Position numbers and translations under genes: made by a program. Under the pieces are notes generated by a model, which saw nothing but the letters and a program-made list of their open reading frames with translations, ran no database searches and was not told the origin of the DNA. From Daejeonella sp. (GTDB lineage Bacteria; Bacteroidota; Bacteroidia; Sphingobacteriales; Sphingobacteriaceae), in the NCBI RefSeq assembly GCF_030695525.1, contig NZ_JAUYSS010000065.1:1-64000 (forward strand): a stretch of 64,000 nt of DNA, read 5' to 3'. Positions 28,595 through 38,183 of this stretch are shown here, piece by piece (the stretch's first letter is position 1; each line of letters begins with the position of its first letter).

Positions 28595-29245
28595 ATGGTA
28601 ATTTTATGCTCTATTAATGTATTGAAAGTAAATTTGAATTCAATAACAGGAATAATCTACACTCATCAAATGCCAGCAAATCATCCCTCTGATGCGATAT
28701 TATTGAATTTGATCAAGACTGGGGATCTTGATTCATTTAATATTTTATTTGAAAGGTACTGGGATAAATTATTCACCACTGTGTATTCAGTCTGTCCGGA
28801 TACTGAGGTCTGTTCTGAAATTGTTCATGATATCTTCCTGAATCTATGGTTAAAGAGGGAAAAGCTACAGATTGAATATTTCAAAGGATACATAACGGCT
28901 TCTGCCCGGTATCATGTTTATCGTTATGTTAAAAATATCAAAAGGAAAACGATTGAATACAGGGAAGATCTTGACTATGGCAATGTTGTTGCTTTAAATG
29001 ACGGTGAAACCAATATTCGATATCGTGAACTGGAGAGAAAAGTAGAAGAGGAGCTTGAAGAGCTGCCTAGCCGTTGCAGGGAAATATTCACACTCAGCCG
29101 TATGGAGCAGTTGACTAATGATGAAATTGCCGCGAGACTGGATATATCAAAGCGCACTGTGGAGAATCAGTTGACCCATGCTTTGCGCCATTTAAGGTTA
29201 TCTATCAGGCATTTTTTGGTCTTCTTTATTTTTTTTCAGATATAA
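28595..29245 (+). CDS. ECF sigma-70 family RNA polymerase sigma factor
   Basis: 'FNILFERYWDKLFTTVYSV...EIVHDIFLNLW...LPSRCREIFTLSRMEQLTNDEIAARLDISKRTVENQL'. Start probably at an internal ATG (MPANHPSD). Confidence 0.93.
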   Translation: MVILCSINVLKVNLNSITGIIYTHQMPANHPSDAILLNLIKTGDLDSFNILFERYWDKLFTTVYSVCPDTEVCSEIVHDIFLNLWLKREKLQIEYFKGYITASARYHVYRYVKNIKRKTIEYREDLDYGNVVALNDGETNIRYRELERKVEEELEELPSRCREIFTLSRMEQLTNDEIAARLDISKRTVENQLTHALRHLRLSIRHFLVFFIFFQI

Positions 29246-29275
29246 TTCAGGGCCAATACGGTTCTAATCAATGAA

Positions 29276-30511
29276 TTACCTGCCTCTGTTTATTACTACC
29301 GGATCGGAAATTCCATTAAGATTATATACGATCTTTCCGGCTCTGATAGTCATCTCGCATTCCAGCTTTCTGTTCGCATTCATTTTATACCCGGTATAAT
29401 CGAAGAAGCCAAATTTCCCTTCTCTCATATTAAAAACAGACAGGTCAGCAATTGAACCTACAGATAGTGTACCAAGGTCCTCCCGCTTAATTTCTTTGGC
29501 GGGATTAAGTGTGGTGGCTTTTATTACATCAGGCAAGTCCATACCCATTGCAAGAAATCTCGACATTACTGTTAATAAATCTTTCATGGCGCCATTGATA
29601 GCCCCCTTATTCATATCTGTGCTGATTGAGTTTGGAAAGAATCCCTGCTCTAAAGCTGGAATAGCCTGGGAATAGGCAAAGCTGATGCCTCCAAATCCCA
29701 CATCGAATACAATTCCTCTTTTTTGAGCTTCGAATACAAAAGGTTTTACCTTTTTAGTTTTTGGATCCACAATGGATTCTCTGGAGTTTCCTAGCTCCGC
29801 AAAACAATGTGTAAAAATGTCACCTGGGCGCAGATGCTTGAAAAATAGTTCTTCAATAGAATGTGCGGGAGTAGTTCCTCCAAAATCAACCATGACAGGA
29901 ATATCGCCGGCTAGTTTGCCAGCTTCAACAGCTCGGTCAACCGGAATCCATTCCGGACCGTTGTAATGCGAAGTTTTAATTCCTATGATATGATCTTTAT
30001 ATTTGCGGGCAACAATTGATGTCAATTTCGCATCCATATCAGTAAGGTTTTGCTCATATGCACCACCTTTATAGCCTTCCCCGACAATGTTTAGCCATGC
30101 AAGAACTCGGGTTTCTGATTGATCAATAACCTCTTCTTTAAACCTCTCGAATGACCTCCATCCCGAACTTCCAGCATCAACCGTAGTTGTAATTCCGCTT
30201 CGGAATGTGAAACCATCTGCAACCGGATCACCCGGTCTCATGTTGTGGAAATTATGGGAATGGATATCAACGAGTCCTGGTGTTACATACAAACCGGATG
30301 CATTTACTACTTGTCTTGCTGTTTTTGGATCGATATTCTTTGCAACCAGGACTATCTTATTTCCGTTAATGGCTACATCCATTAACTCATTGATATTGTT
30401 TTTAGGATCAATTACATGACCACCTTTTACAACAATGCTGTAAATCTGTGCCTGGCTTGTGAAAGCAAGCAGGTTTAAAAAGAGAAATATAATACGGGAA
30501 ATCCTGTTCAT
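29276..30511 (-). CDS. Exported amidohydrolase/deacetylase family metallohydrolase
   Basis: Signal peptide; 'VVKGGHVIDPKNNI...GLYVTPGLVDIHSHNF...TVDAGSSGWRSF...STDMNKGAING'. Confidence 0.85.
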   Translation of the reverse strand: MNRISRIIFLFLNLLAFTSQAQIYSIVVKGGHVIDPKNNINELMDVAINGNKIVLVAKNIDPKTARQVVNASGLYVTPGLVDIHSHNFHNMRPGDPVADGFTFRSGITTTVDAGSSGWRSFERFKEEVIDQSETRVLAWLNIVGEGYKGGAYEQNLTDMDAKLTSIVARKYKDHIIGIKTSHYNGPEWIPVDRAVEAGKLAGDIPVMVDFGGTTPAHSIEELFFKHLRPGDIFTHCFAELGNSRESIVDPKTKKVKPFVFEAQKRGIVFDVGFGGISFAYSQAIPALEQGFFPNSISTDMNKGAINGAMKDLLTVMSRFLAMGMDLPDVIKATTLNPAKEIKREDLGTLSVGSIADLSVFNMREGKFGFFDYTGYKMNANRKLECEMTIRAGKIVYNLNGISDPVVINRGR

Positions 30512-30581
30512 TTTTTTTTTTCATTATAATCAGATACTCTTTAAAATCAGAGGCTAAAACTAAACACTCGAACCATCAGAT

Positions 30582-31991
30582 TTATTTGGGAAGGCTTAGT
30601 TTCCAAATATTACCACCAGATGCTCCATATTCTATTACATATACCATGTTTTTTATCATTACGGCATCTGTTGCTCCATTAAACCCTTCAACAATCCGGG
30701 TAGTTTTTACAAAATAATTATCCGTTGCTTTATCATATGAAAGATCCAGATGCAAGAGATCTGCCCCCTGATCAGTAAATGGTTTCATCAATGCTGAGCG
30801 GGCTCCCAGTGAATAGCGAATCGTAAAACCATCACCCCTTAAATCTTTTGAAAGCCTTTTTTTCGTGTCAAAAAATAATGCCAGGGGAGAGCTGTGTGGG
30901 GTAAAGGTGCTTACTGTAACACCTGTAAGATCTCCATCAAGTACTTTGCCTGAATGTCCCCGGTATTCATTAGCATCAGGGCCTAAATTTTGTATACCCG
31001 GAGAAAATCTAACTCCGGAAGGGATTTTTGGAAAATCAGGATCATTCCTAAAGTATCTTACTGCCCATGCATGAGCACTTCTTGGAATAAAGGGATCGGT
31101 ATCCGGATCCGGCTGCCAGTCAGGATATTGTTGTGGATTATCAATTCCGCCAATTACCCAGGGAAATCCATAGTGGTGGCCCTGTCTGATCCAGAACATA
31201 TCTTCATTATGATCATAGTCAGAAGAATTTGATACACCGAATAGATTGCCTGAACCATCAAAAGCAAGGTCATAGGCATTACGTATCCCATCTGCAAAAA
31301 TATAACCGTCTGCTTTTAGCTTTACTTCATCATCTGGCAGTAGAAGGTCTTTTGAATCAATAGGAAATCTGAAAATCTTTGAAGTTAATGCGCCATTTCT
31401 AGCATTGGGCCATGCGCCATTGTTATCCTGTACTTCACCATGGTCGGTGCGTGAACCACTGTTCACAAAAATGTATTTCCCATCCGGACTTATTTCAAGG
31501 GCATTCCAGCCATGATCAAACACCGTGCGGTTGGTGCCATACTCAACCGTATTAAATACTACAGACATTACTGGTTTTTCACCTGGTTTAAGATCATAGC
31601 GAACCATCCGGCCTTTATTCCCCAAACCATTATTAACCTTGGTGTTGCCAGTGAGGAACAAGGTGTTTTTATAAATTGCTGCACCCTGAAGGCGCGGAAT
31701 ACCATGGTCATCTACAGAGAGAATTTTTTCAGCAACAGGGCTCTTGCCCTGAATATTTTTTATCCTGTACACTTCCCCATCATAACAGGTAAAGAACATT
31801 GACTTTGTAGATTCGTCATATAAAATGCGTACACTTTTAGGCGCTACCGCCATGAAATGTTCAACTTTAATATCAGGTCTTAAGGCTATCGGGGCTTTGG
31901 ATACTCTTGTATTCTGAGCATTTAACATTGAACCTGAAAACAGGAGAGTAATTAAAAGGAGCTTACTGGATATTGTGTATTTACTAATCAT
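30582..31991 (-). CDS. Exported PQQ-dependent sugar (sorbosone-type) dehydrogenase-like beta-propeller
   Basis: 'FADGIRNAYDLAFDGSGNLFGVSNSSDYDHNEDMFWIRQGHHYGFPWVIGG' sugar dehydrogenase propeller signature. Confidence 0.75.
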   Translation of the reverse strand: MISKYTISSKLLLITLLFSGSMLNAQNTRVSKAPIALRPDIKVEHFMAVAPKSVRILYDESTKSMFFTCYDGEVYRIKNIQGKSPVAEKILSVDDHGIPRLQGAAIYKNTLFLTGNTKVNNGLGNKGRMVRYDLKPGEKPVMSVVFNTVEYGTNRTVFDHGWNALEISPDGKYIFVNSGSRTDHGEVQDNNGAWPNARNGALTSKIFRFPIDSKDLLLPDDEVKLKADGYIFADGIRNAYDLAFDGSGNLFGVSNSSDYDHNEDMFWIRQGHHYGFPWVIGGIDNPQQYPDWQPDPDTDPFIPRSAHAWAVRYFRNDPDFPKIPSGVRFSPGIQNLGPDANEYRGHSGKVLDGDLTGVTVSTFTPHSSPLALFFDTKKRLSKDLRGDGFTIRYSLGARSALMKPFTDQGADLLHLDLSYDKATDNYFVKTTRIVEGFNGATDAVMIKNMVYVIEYGASGGNIWKLSLPK

Positions 31992-32060
31992 TTATTTTAA
32001 TTTATTTTCTCTGGATTTTAATTCAGTGAATATGCGGGTTTGTTAATATAATTTTTAATT

Positions 32061-34280
32061 TTATTTGGATGGCAATGCGAATGTTACCATATAACCGGCA
32101 GGGTTTTCAGAATCTCCACCTACAGAAATCGCTACATATTGTTTTCCCTTAGTCCAATAAGTTGAAGGGTTGGCATTTGCGATTCCAGGTAAGGTAGTTT
32201 CCCAAATTTTTTCACCTGTTTTTTGATTAAAGGCCCTGAATTTTCTATCGCGCGTGCTGCCAATAAAAAGTAATCCGCTCTTGGTTAACAAAGGGCCCGC
32301 TGATCCGCTTGCCCCCGTTTCAGGAGCACCGGGTAACTGCCCTTCAGGCTGATTTCCCAGGGTGACCGACCATTCAAATTCACCGGTATTCAAATTAATG
32401 GCATGCAATTGACCCCATGGAGGTTTGATCCCCGGCCGGCGTTGGTTGTCAAGAAATTGGCCATATGCTGTTAAATTCAGGTATTTATCATCATTTTGAT
32501 TAGTAATCCCTGATTTATTGGCCAGTTCATTCTCCTGAATTTCTTTCAGGAAGCTTTGTTCTCTGGAAGGACGTGCAGTTGAAGACTCTTTATCAAAGAG
32601 ATAGGAAATAATTGCTTCCTCCTTTCCGGCAATTACACTGGCAAAGGATGGCATTTTGCCTCCTCCGCGTTTGATTTTATTCAAGGCATCTTCACGGCTT
32701 AATCTGGTTTCAAGTGCTAAAAGAGAAGGGTTTCCGGATTCATCTCCATTCTTATCTGCCATATGGCAACTTACACAGTAGGTCGAATAAAGTGCTTTAC
32801 CTTGGTTATAGACAGAAAGGTTGGACGTTTCATTCTCCACAACTTTTTTCATGGTAGCGATTTCCGGTGAATCATTCGACTTGACATAAATTATTCCTCT
32901 GACAGGATCAACAGTACCACCTCCCCAACTCGAGCCTCCCCGGCTACCGGGCAACATGAAGGTTCCCTGAATTGATGGAGGAGTAAAAGGGCCTTCATAT
33001 CTAAAGGCATTGAAGCGCATCAATAAGCTGTCGTGTGAACCCTTAGAGTAATTGCTGATATCGTCTTTGGTAACAAACTGTCGGGCATAGGGTGCCGGTT
33101 TTGTAGGGATGGGTTGGGTTGGCCATGCCTGCTCACCCGGAATGTCGGATGCGGGAACCGGTCTTTCCTCAATTGGGAATAAGGGTTCTCCGGTATCCCG
33201 GTTAAAGGTGTATATATAACCCAGTTTTGAAGTCTGAGCAACCGCATCAATCTTTTTGCCATTATGAACTACCGTAATCAGGTTTGGTGGTGCCGGTAAA
33301 TCATAGTCCCAGAGATCATGGTGGACAGTTTGAAAATGCCATCTGTATTTACCTGTGGCTGCATCCAAAGCGACCACAGAATTTCCGAAAAGATTCATTC
33401 CAGGCCGGTCTTTGCCATAATAGTCATAAGTAGGTGATCCGGTAGCAAAAAATACCATTCCCCGTTTCGCATCCAGACTCATTCCCCCCCAGTTATTGGC
33501 CCCTCCAACATATTTCCAGGCATCTTTGGGCCAGGTATCATAACCAAATTCTCCGGGTTGCGGTATGGTATGGAAGGTCCATTCCAATTTACCCGATTTA
33601 ATATCATAGGCACGAACATGACCCGGCTCGGCACCGTATAGTTCTGAAACCTCATTGCCAATTATCAAAAGGTTTCGGAATACAATTCCGGGGCTGGTTG
33701 GTATTACCGATATTTTATCGGGATCTCCCCGCATGCCAACATTCATGCTAACCCAGCCATTATTACCGAATGATGGGATAGGAATACCGGTTTGAGCGTT
33801 TAATGCATAGAGTTTATCACCTGCGGTAAGGAGAATTCTTTTATCGGCACCCTCTTCCCAATACGTAACTCCTCTTCCTATTCCACCTCCGGCTTCTCCA
33901 TTGAAAGGATCAAATGCCCAGATTTGTTCACCCGTACTTGCATCCAGTGCATAAGCTCTATGACGGGCAGATAAAGTGTACATCACACCATCAATAATTA
34001 TTGGGTTACTTTCGCTGTTGCCACCCCGGGATCCGGGAGGGGCATCACTGAATTTATGAGTCCAGGCAAGTTCCAGAGTTTTAACATTATTGGTATTGAT
34101 TTCACTAAGTACTGAATAGCTTGTACCTTCAGCATCCGCCTTATAAACAGACCAGGTGCGCTCAAGATTAACTTTTTTTTCACTTCCCGGATAAACTTTG
34201 CATCCGGTGTAAACCAGAATACCAAAAAATAGGAGTAGCAGAATTGATTTTATGTTAATGAATTTGTAAAGTTTTACCAT
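32061..34280 (-). CDS. PQQ quinoprotein dehydrogenase with inserted cytochrome c domain
   Basis: PQQ propeller motifs ('DASTGEQIWAFDPFNGEAGGG', 'AWKYVGGANNWGGMSLDAKRGMVFFATGSP'); heme motif 'CVSCH' between propeller segments. Confidence 0.88.
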   Translation of the reverse strand: MVKLYKFINIKSILLLLFFGILVYTGCKVYPGSEKKVNLERTWSVYKADAEGTSYSVLSEINTNNVKTLELAWTHKFSDAPPGSRGGNSESNPIIIDGVMYTLSARHRAYALDASTGEQIWAFDPFNGEAGGGIGRGVTYWEEGADKRILLTAGDKLYALNAQTGIPIPSFGNNGWVSMNVGMRGDPDKISVIPTSPGIVFRNLLIIGNEVSELYGAEPGHVRAYDIKSGKLEWTFHTIPQPGEFGYDTWPKDAWKYVGGANNWGGMSLDAKRGMVFFATGSPTYDYYGKDRPGMNLFGNSVVALDAATGKYRWHFQTVHHDLWDYDLPAPPNLITVVHNGKKIDAVAQTSKLGYIYTFNRDTGEPLFPIEERPVPASDIPGEQAWPTQPIPTKPAPYARQFVTKDDISNYSKGSHDSLLMRFNAFRYEGPFTPPSIQGTFMLPGSRGGSSWGGGTVDPVRGIIYVKSNDSPEIATMKKVVENETSNLSVYNQGKALYSTYCVSCHMADKNGDESGNPSLLALETRLSREDALNKIKRGGGKMPSFASVIAGKEEAIISYLFDKESSTARPSREQSFLKEIQENELANKSGITNQNDDKYLNLTAYGQFLDNQRRPGIKPPWGQLHAINLNTGEFEWSVTLGNQPEGQLPGAPETGASGSAGPLLTKSGLLFIGSTRDRKFRAFNQKTGEKIWETTLPGIANANPSTYWTKGKQYVAISVGGDSENPAGYMVTFALPSK

Positions 34281-34425
34281 AGAAAAATTGAGATTGAGGA
34301 ATCAAATTAAAAACAATTTAATAATATGTTATATGCTTATTGAAAATAATACATGAATGTTTAGTTCTCCATGATAAAGCATCTTATTTCAGGCAGATCT
34401 TCATGATTAAATGAGTTCAGTTAAA

Positions 34426-36627
34426 TTATTTATCTGGCAGAGAAAAAGCGACGTAAGAATCTGCTGATTTGGTTCTCATTTTCCCACCCCCGCAGGCGAT
34501 CACTACATACTGTTTTCCATTGATGCTATAAATTGAGGGGCTTGCATATCCTCCGGCAGGTAGTTTCGTTTCAAACAAAAGCTTTCCGTTTTTTTTATTA
34601 AAGGCTCTGAACATCTCATCGCTTGTTGCCGCAATAAATACCAGACCCCCGGAAGTAACAACCGATCCCCCCCAGTTCTCAGTACCTGAATGGATGCCCT
34701 TAGCTTTCATGTCCGGATGATCACCCAGTGTTTCTTTCCAAACAACTTTTCCATTATTCAGATCAATGGCCTGAAGGGTGCCCCATGGCGGACTTACTGC
34801 CGGGTATCCTTCGATGGTTAAAAATTGCTTGATTCCTCCTAAACGGTATGGTACTTCATAGAATGGATGTTTCTTTTTCTTTTCAGGGATGTACTCCTCT
34901 TTTTGCAGGGGCTCATTTTTAAGCAGGTACGATGCAATGGCAGTTTTATCTGCCTCATTAAGGTTTTTGAAAGCAGGCATCATTCTTCTGCCAGAAGTGA
35001 TGAGATTCTTAAAATCTAATGTTTTGTATTTATTGTTCAGATCTACTAATGCAGGGAAATTGCCTGAACCTTTAAGATCGGCACCATGGCAACCACTGCA
35101 ATTTTTGGTGTAAAGGGAAGTGCCTGCTTCCAGATTGGTTTGTCTTGTTTTTGCAGGTTTTTCAATGCGATTATCTGCTATGGTAACAATCCAGGGTAAT
35201 TCATTCGCATTGATATACATAATTCCACTTTCTGGGTCAACTGAAGGGCCGCCCCATTCACCACCGCCTGTTAGTCCGGGGAATACCAATGTGCCTTCCA
35301 GGCTTGGAGGTGTAAACATAGGTCCGCCTTTAAATGTGCGGAAGCGCTTAACAAGTTCCTGATAGGAAGAATCCGGAATATTTTTATTGAGATCTGCCTC
35401 TGAAATCCCTTGTCTTGCAAATGCGGGTATGACCGTAGGAATAGGCTGTGTGGGCGAAGGATGCTCGCCCTCCAGATCTGAATGTGCAGGTACAGGGGTT
35501 TCTACAATAGGGTACACCGGCTTGCCGGTAACCCGGTCCAGAAGATATATATAACCTTGTTTGCTAGTTTGTACAAGCGCATCTATCGATCTGCCATCTT
35601 TTTTAACTGTTAGCAGGGTAGGAGCATTTGGGAAATCCCAGTCCCATAAATCATGGTGAATGGCCTGAAAATGCCAGATGTATTTTCCTGTTTCAGCATT
35701 CAATGCCAAAATGCTATTCCCGAAAAGATTATCGCCTTTTCGTTTTCCGCCATAATAATCTGCATTTGCAGTACCTGTAGATGCGTATACAATCCCTCTT
35801 TTTTCATCCAGGCTAAATCCGCCCCAGGCATTAGCGCTGCCAACATATTTATAGGCTTCCGGATCGTCCCAGGTTTCATAGCCTTTATCGCCGGGTGCCG
35901 GGATGGTTCTAAACAGCCATTTCAACTCGCCGGTATACACATCATATGCCCTGATATGCCCCGGAGCTGATTCTTCTTCTTCAGAAAGGCTGCTTCCCAT
36001 GATAATCAAATCCTTATAAATCATGCCTGCAGAAGTAGAAGTAACTCTCAAATCACTGATATCCCTGTTCATTTCCAGATTATCATGTAAAGAAATCCTT
36101 CCATCGTTTCCAAAACTGCTTACAGGTTTTCCTGTAGCACTGTTAATACAATAAAGAGAAGATCCGGCAGTGTAAAAGATCCGGTGCTCATTGTTTTTTC
36201 CTTTATGAATAGCAATTCCCCGACAAACATTCAAACCATAACTTTGTTTTCCTGCATTGTCGACGAGCATAGTTGGTGCCGGATCAAAGACCCATTTTTC
36301 AGTACCATTGGTGGCGTCTACTGCAAATAGTTTCAACTGAGGAGATGTGCCATACAGAACACCATCAATGATCAATGGGTTTGTTTGTATTTGACTTGAT
36401 TTATCTGCGTCTTTGGTATGGTAAACCCATGTAACTTTAAGCTCCCCGACATTATTTGTGTCAATTTGATTTAGTGGGGAATAGGCCTGCCGTTCATTAC
36501 CTCCCGCATAAACATCCCATTCCTTATTGCTCAGATTATTCTGACAGGAATGAAGTGTAAAAGATGCCATTAAGCAACAAAAAGTAAATAATAAGGGGTT
36601 TTTTCTTTGGGATATTGGAAATATCAT
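34426..36627 (-). CDS. PQQ quinoprotein dehydrogenase with inserted cytochrome c domain (paralogue)
   Basis: Same architecture as the neighbour; 'KNCSGCHGADLKGSG' heme motif; lipobox-like 'FTLHSC'. Confidence 0.88.
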   Translation of the reverse strand: MIFPISQRKNPLLFTFCCLMASFTLHSCQNNLSNKEWDVYAGGNERQAYSPLNQIDTNNVGELKVTWVYHTKDADKSSQIQTNPLIIDGVLYGTSPQLKLFAVDATNGTEKWVFDPAPTMLVDNAGKQSYGLNVCRGIAIHKGKNNEHRIFYTAGSSLYCINSATGKPVSSFGNDGRISLHDNLEMNRDISDLRVTSTSAGMIYKDLIIMGSSLSEEEESAPGHIRAYDVYTGELKWLFRTIPAPGDKGYETWDDPEAYKYVGSANAWGGFSLDEKRGIVYASTGTANADYYGGKRKGDNLFGNSILALNAETGKYIWHFQAIHHDLWDWDFPNAPTLLTVKKDGRSIDALVQTSKQGYIYLLDRVTGKPVYPIVETPVPAHSDLEGEHPSPTQPIPTVIPAFARQGISEADLNKNIPDSSYQELVKRFRTFKGGPMFTPPSLEGTLVFPGLTGGGEWGGPSVDPESGIMYINANELPWIVTIADNRIEKPAKTRQTNLEAGTSLYTKNCSGCHGADLKGSGNFPALVDLNNKYKTLDFKNLITSGRRMMPAFKNLNEADKTAIASYLLKNEPLQKEEYIPEKKKKHPFYEVPYRLGGIKQFLTIEGYPAVSPPWGTLQAIDLNNGKVVWKETLGDHPDMKAKGIHSGTENWGGSVVTSGGLVFIAATSDEMFRAFNKKNGKLLFETKLPAGGYASPSIYSINGKQYVVIACGGGKMRTKSADSYVAFSLPDK

Positions 36628-36652
36628 CTATAGATAGGCTTATTTGAGTTTC

Positions 36653-37618
36653 TTAAATATTGTAGAATTTAACAGCATTATCGTGGAACAATTTCTTTTG
36701 TTCATTATATGGTCTGTTTTTGACGATCTCTTTCAGAATATTAACCCAGTTTTCAATTTCGCTGGCTTTTAAGCACCATGGCCAGTCGCTGGCAAACATC
36801 ACCCGGTTTGGCCCAAAAATATCTAGGCAATGGTTTATGCCCGGGGCAAGAGTTTCCGCCGATTTAGGATATCCTGAGCTTATAGAGATGATACCGGAAA
36901 TTTTACAAACAACATTTTTGTTTTGAGCGACAGTTTTCATTGCAGCGATCCATTCATTGGCATCATGATTAGCTTTGCCACTTGTTATGGCTGGATCCAG
37001 AAAAGCTCTTGGATCAACATTCCCGCAATGGTTTACAAGGAATCTGCTACCCGGGCAGGTTTTGATAAGCTCAGCAACTGCAGGCAACCAGGCAGGTGAA
37101 ATCGTGAAATCCAAACTCATATTTAGTCTCCCCAGAACTTCAACGTTTCTGATCAATTGGGGGTCTTTCATACTTGCGGTGGATCTAAATCCATACCTTA
37201 TGCCTTTAATGTATTCTGAGCCTTTGAACTGGGTAATATAGGTTTCAAAATCAGGACTCAGGAGGTCGGCACAGATCACAGCAGCAACTGTGGGATTGGA
37301 TTTGTCTTTACACATCTCTATCGCATACAAAGCTTCTTCATGTCGTCTGGCAACAGGTACTGCAACTTCCATATAAACCGCTTTCACCATGTTGACATTG
37401 CTAACGGCTTCCATATAGGCCTTCATGTCATAATTGCCCGGAACCGGTGGGGATGTCCAAGCTTTTCCAAAACGAACCAGATCGGCAAGGTGTTGATGAG
37501 TGTCAATGATTGGCAGTAGTGCGGATGGATTTCTAAGATTCGAAGAAAGCAAAGAGCATGCGGGAAAGGAAGCTAATGCCAGGACTGAAGCGGATGTTAA
37601 AAATTTTTTTCTATTCAT
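36653..37618 (-). CDS. Exported Amidohydro_2 family hydrolase (lactonase-like)
   Basis: 'IIDTHQHLADLVRFG', 'FLVNHCGNVD', 'RVMFASDWPWCL' typical of the COG3618-type lactonase/amidohydrolase family; signal with RKKFL. Confidence 0.8.
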   Translation of the reverse strand: MNRKKFLTSASVLALASFPACSLLSSNLRNPSALLPIIDTHQHLADLVRFGKAWTSPPVPGNYDMKAYMEAVSNVNMVKAVYMEVAVPVARRHEEALYAIEMCKDKSNPTVAAVICADLLSPDFETYITQFKGSEYIKGIRYGFRSTASMKDPQLIRNVEVLGRLNMSLDFTISPAWLPAVAELIKTCPGSRFLVNHCGNVDPRAFLDPAITSGKANHDANEWIAAMKTVAQNKNVVCKISGIISISSGYPKSAETLAPGINHCLDIFGPNRVMFASDWPWCLKASEIENWVNILKEIVKNRPYNEQKKLFHDNAVKFYNI

Positions 37619-37982
37619 TGCAATATCAGATCATGTAAACTCATTCATTCCCAAATAAAATGCAGGATTAATATTATTTATCCAGGATAAATATGAATTT
37701 TCAAGTTAAGAAATATTCCATTAAATTTTTCTGGCTGTCTGATTTTTACCTATTTTTCAAGAATATGAAGGTTGAGTTGAATTACTGGTCACAAAAATTA
37801 TGGTGGGATTTAAATAACCTGATTTCGATATAAGAAAGATTTTAAGATAGGCTTATAATTATTCAGATATTCTCTGGAGCCAAAATTCGTTGATTTTGAA
37901 AAGCAATACCTGTGTGTTATAGGCTAGTTCAGCCCTTTCCTCTGGAGTATTTCCGGCAAGAAATCGCGTTCTGGTTCCCCTC

Positions 37983-38039
37983 TGGTCGGTGTTCTCACCG
38001 TACCATACACAATCATTGGTCGGTGATAACACCAACCAC
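37983..38039. repeat. Dispersed hairpin repeat pair (same family as 21458-21513)
   Basis: TGGTCGGTGTTCTCACCGTACCAT at 37983-38006; TGGTCGGTGATAACACCAACCAC at 38017-38039. Confidence 0.6.
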
Positions 38040-38183
38040 AGGCGAATAGCCGGAAGATAATCCTCCGGCAAGGTTTATTTTACCCGGAGCTGATTTTCAT
38101 TGGGATGGGTAGCCCGGCAAAAGGCTCATTTGTTCGGGTTCAGTTTTTTATTCTGTAGCACATAATTCATTTAACCCCCGACC

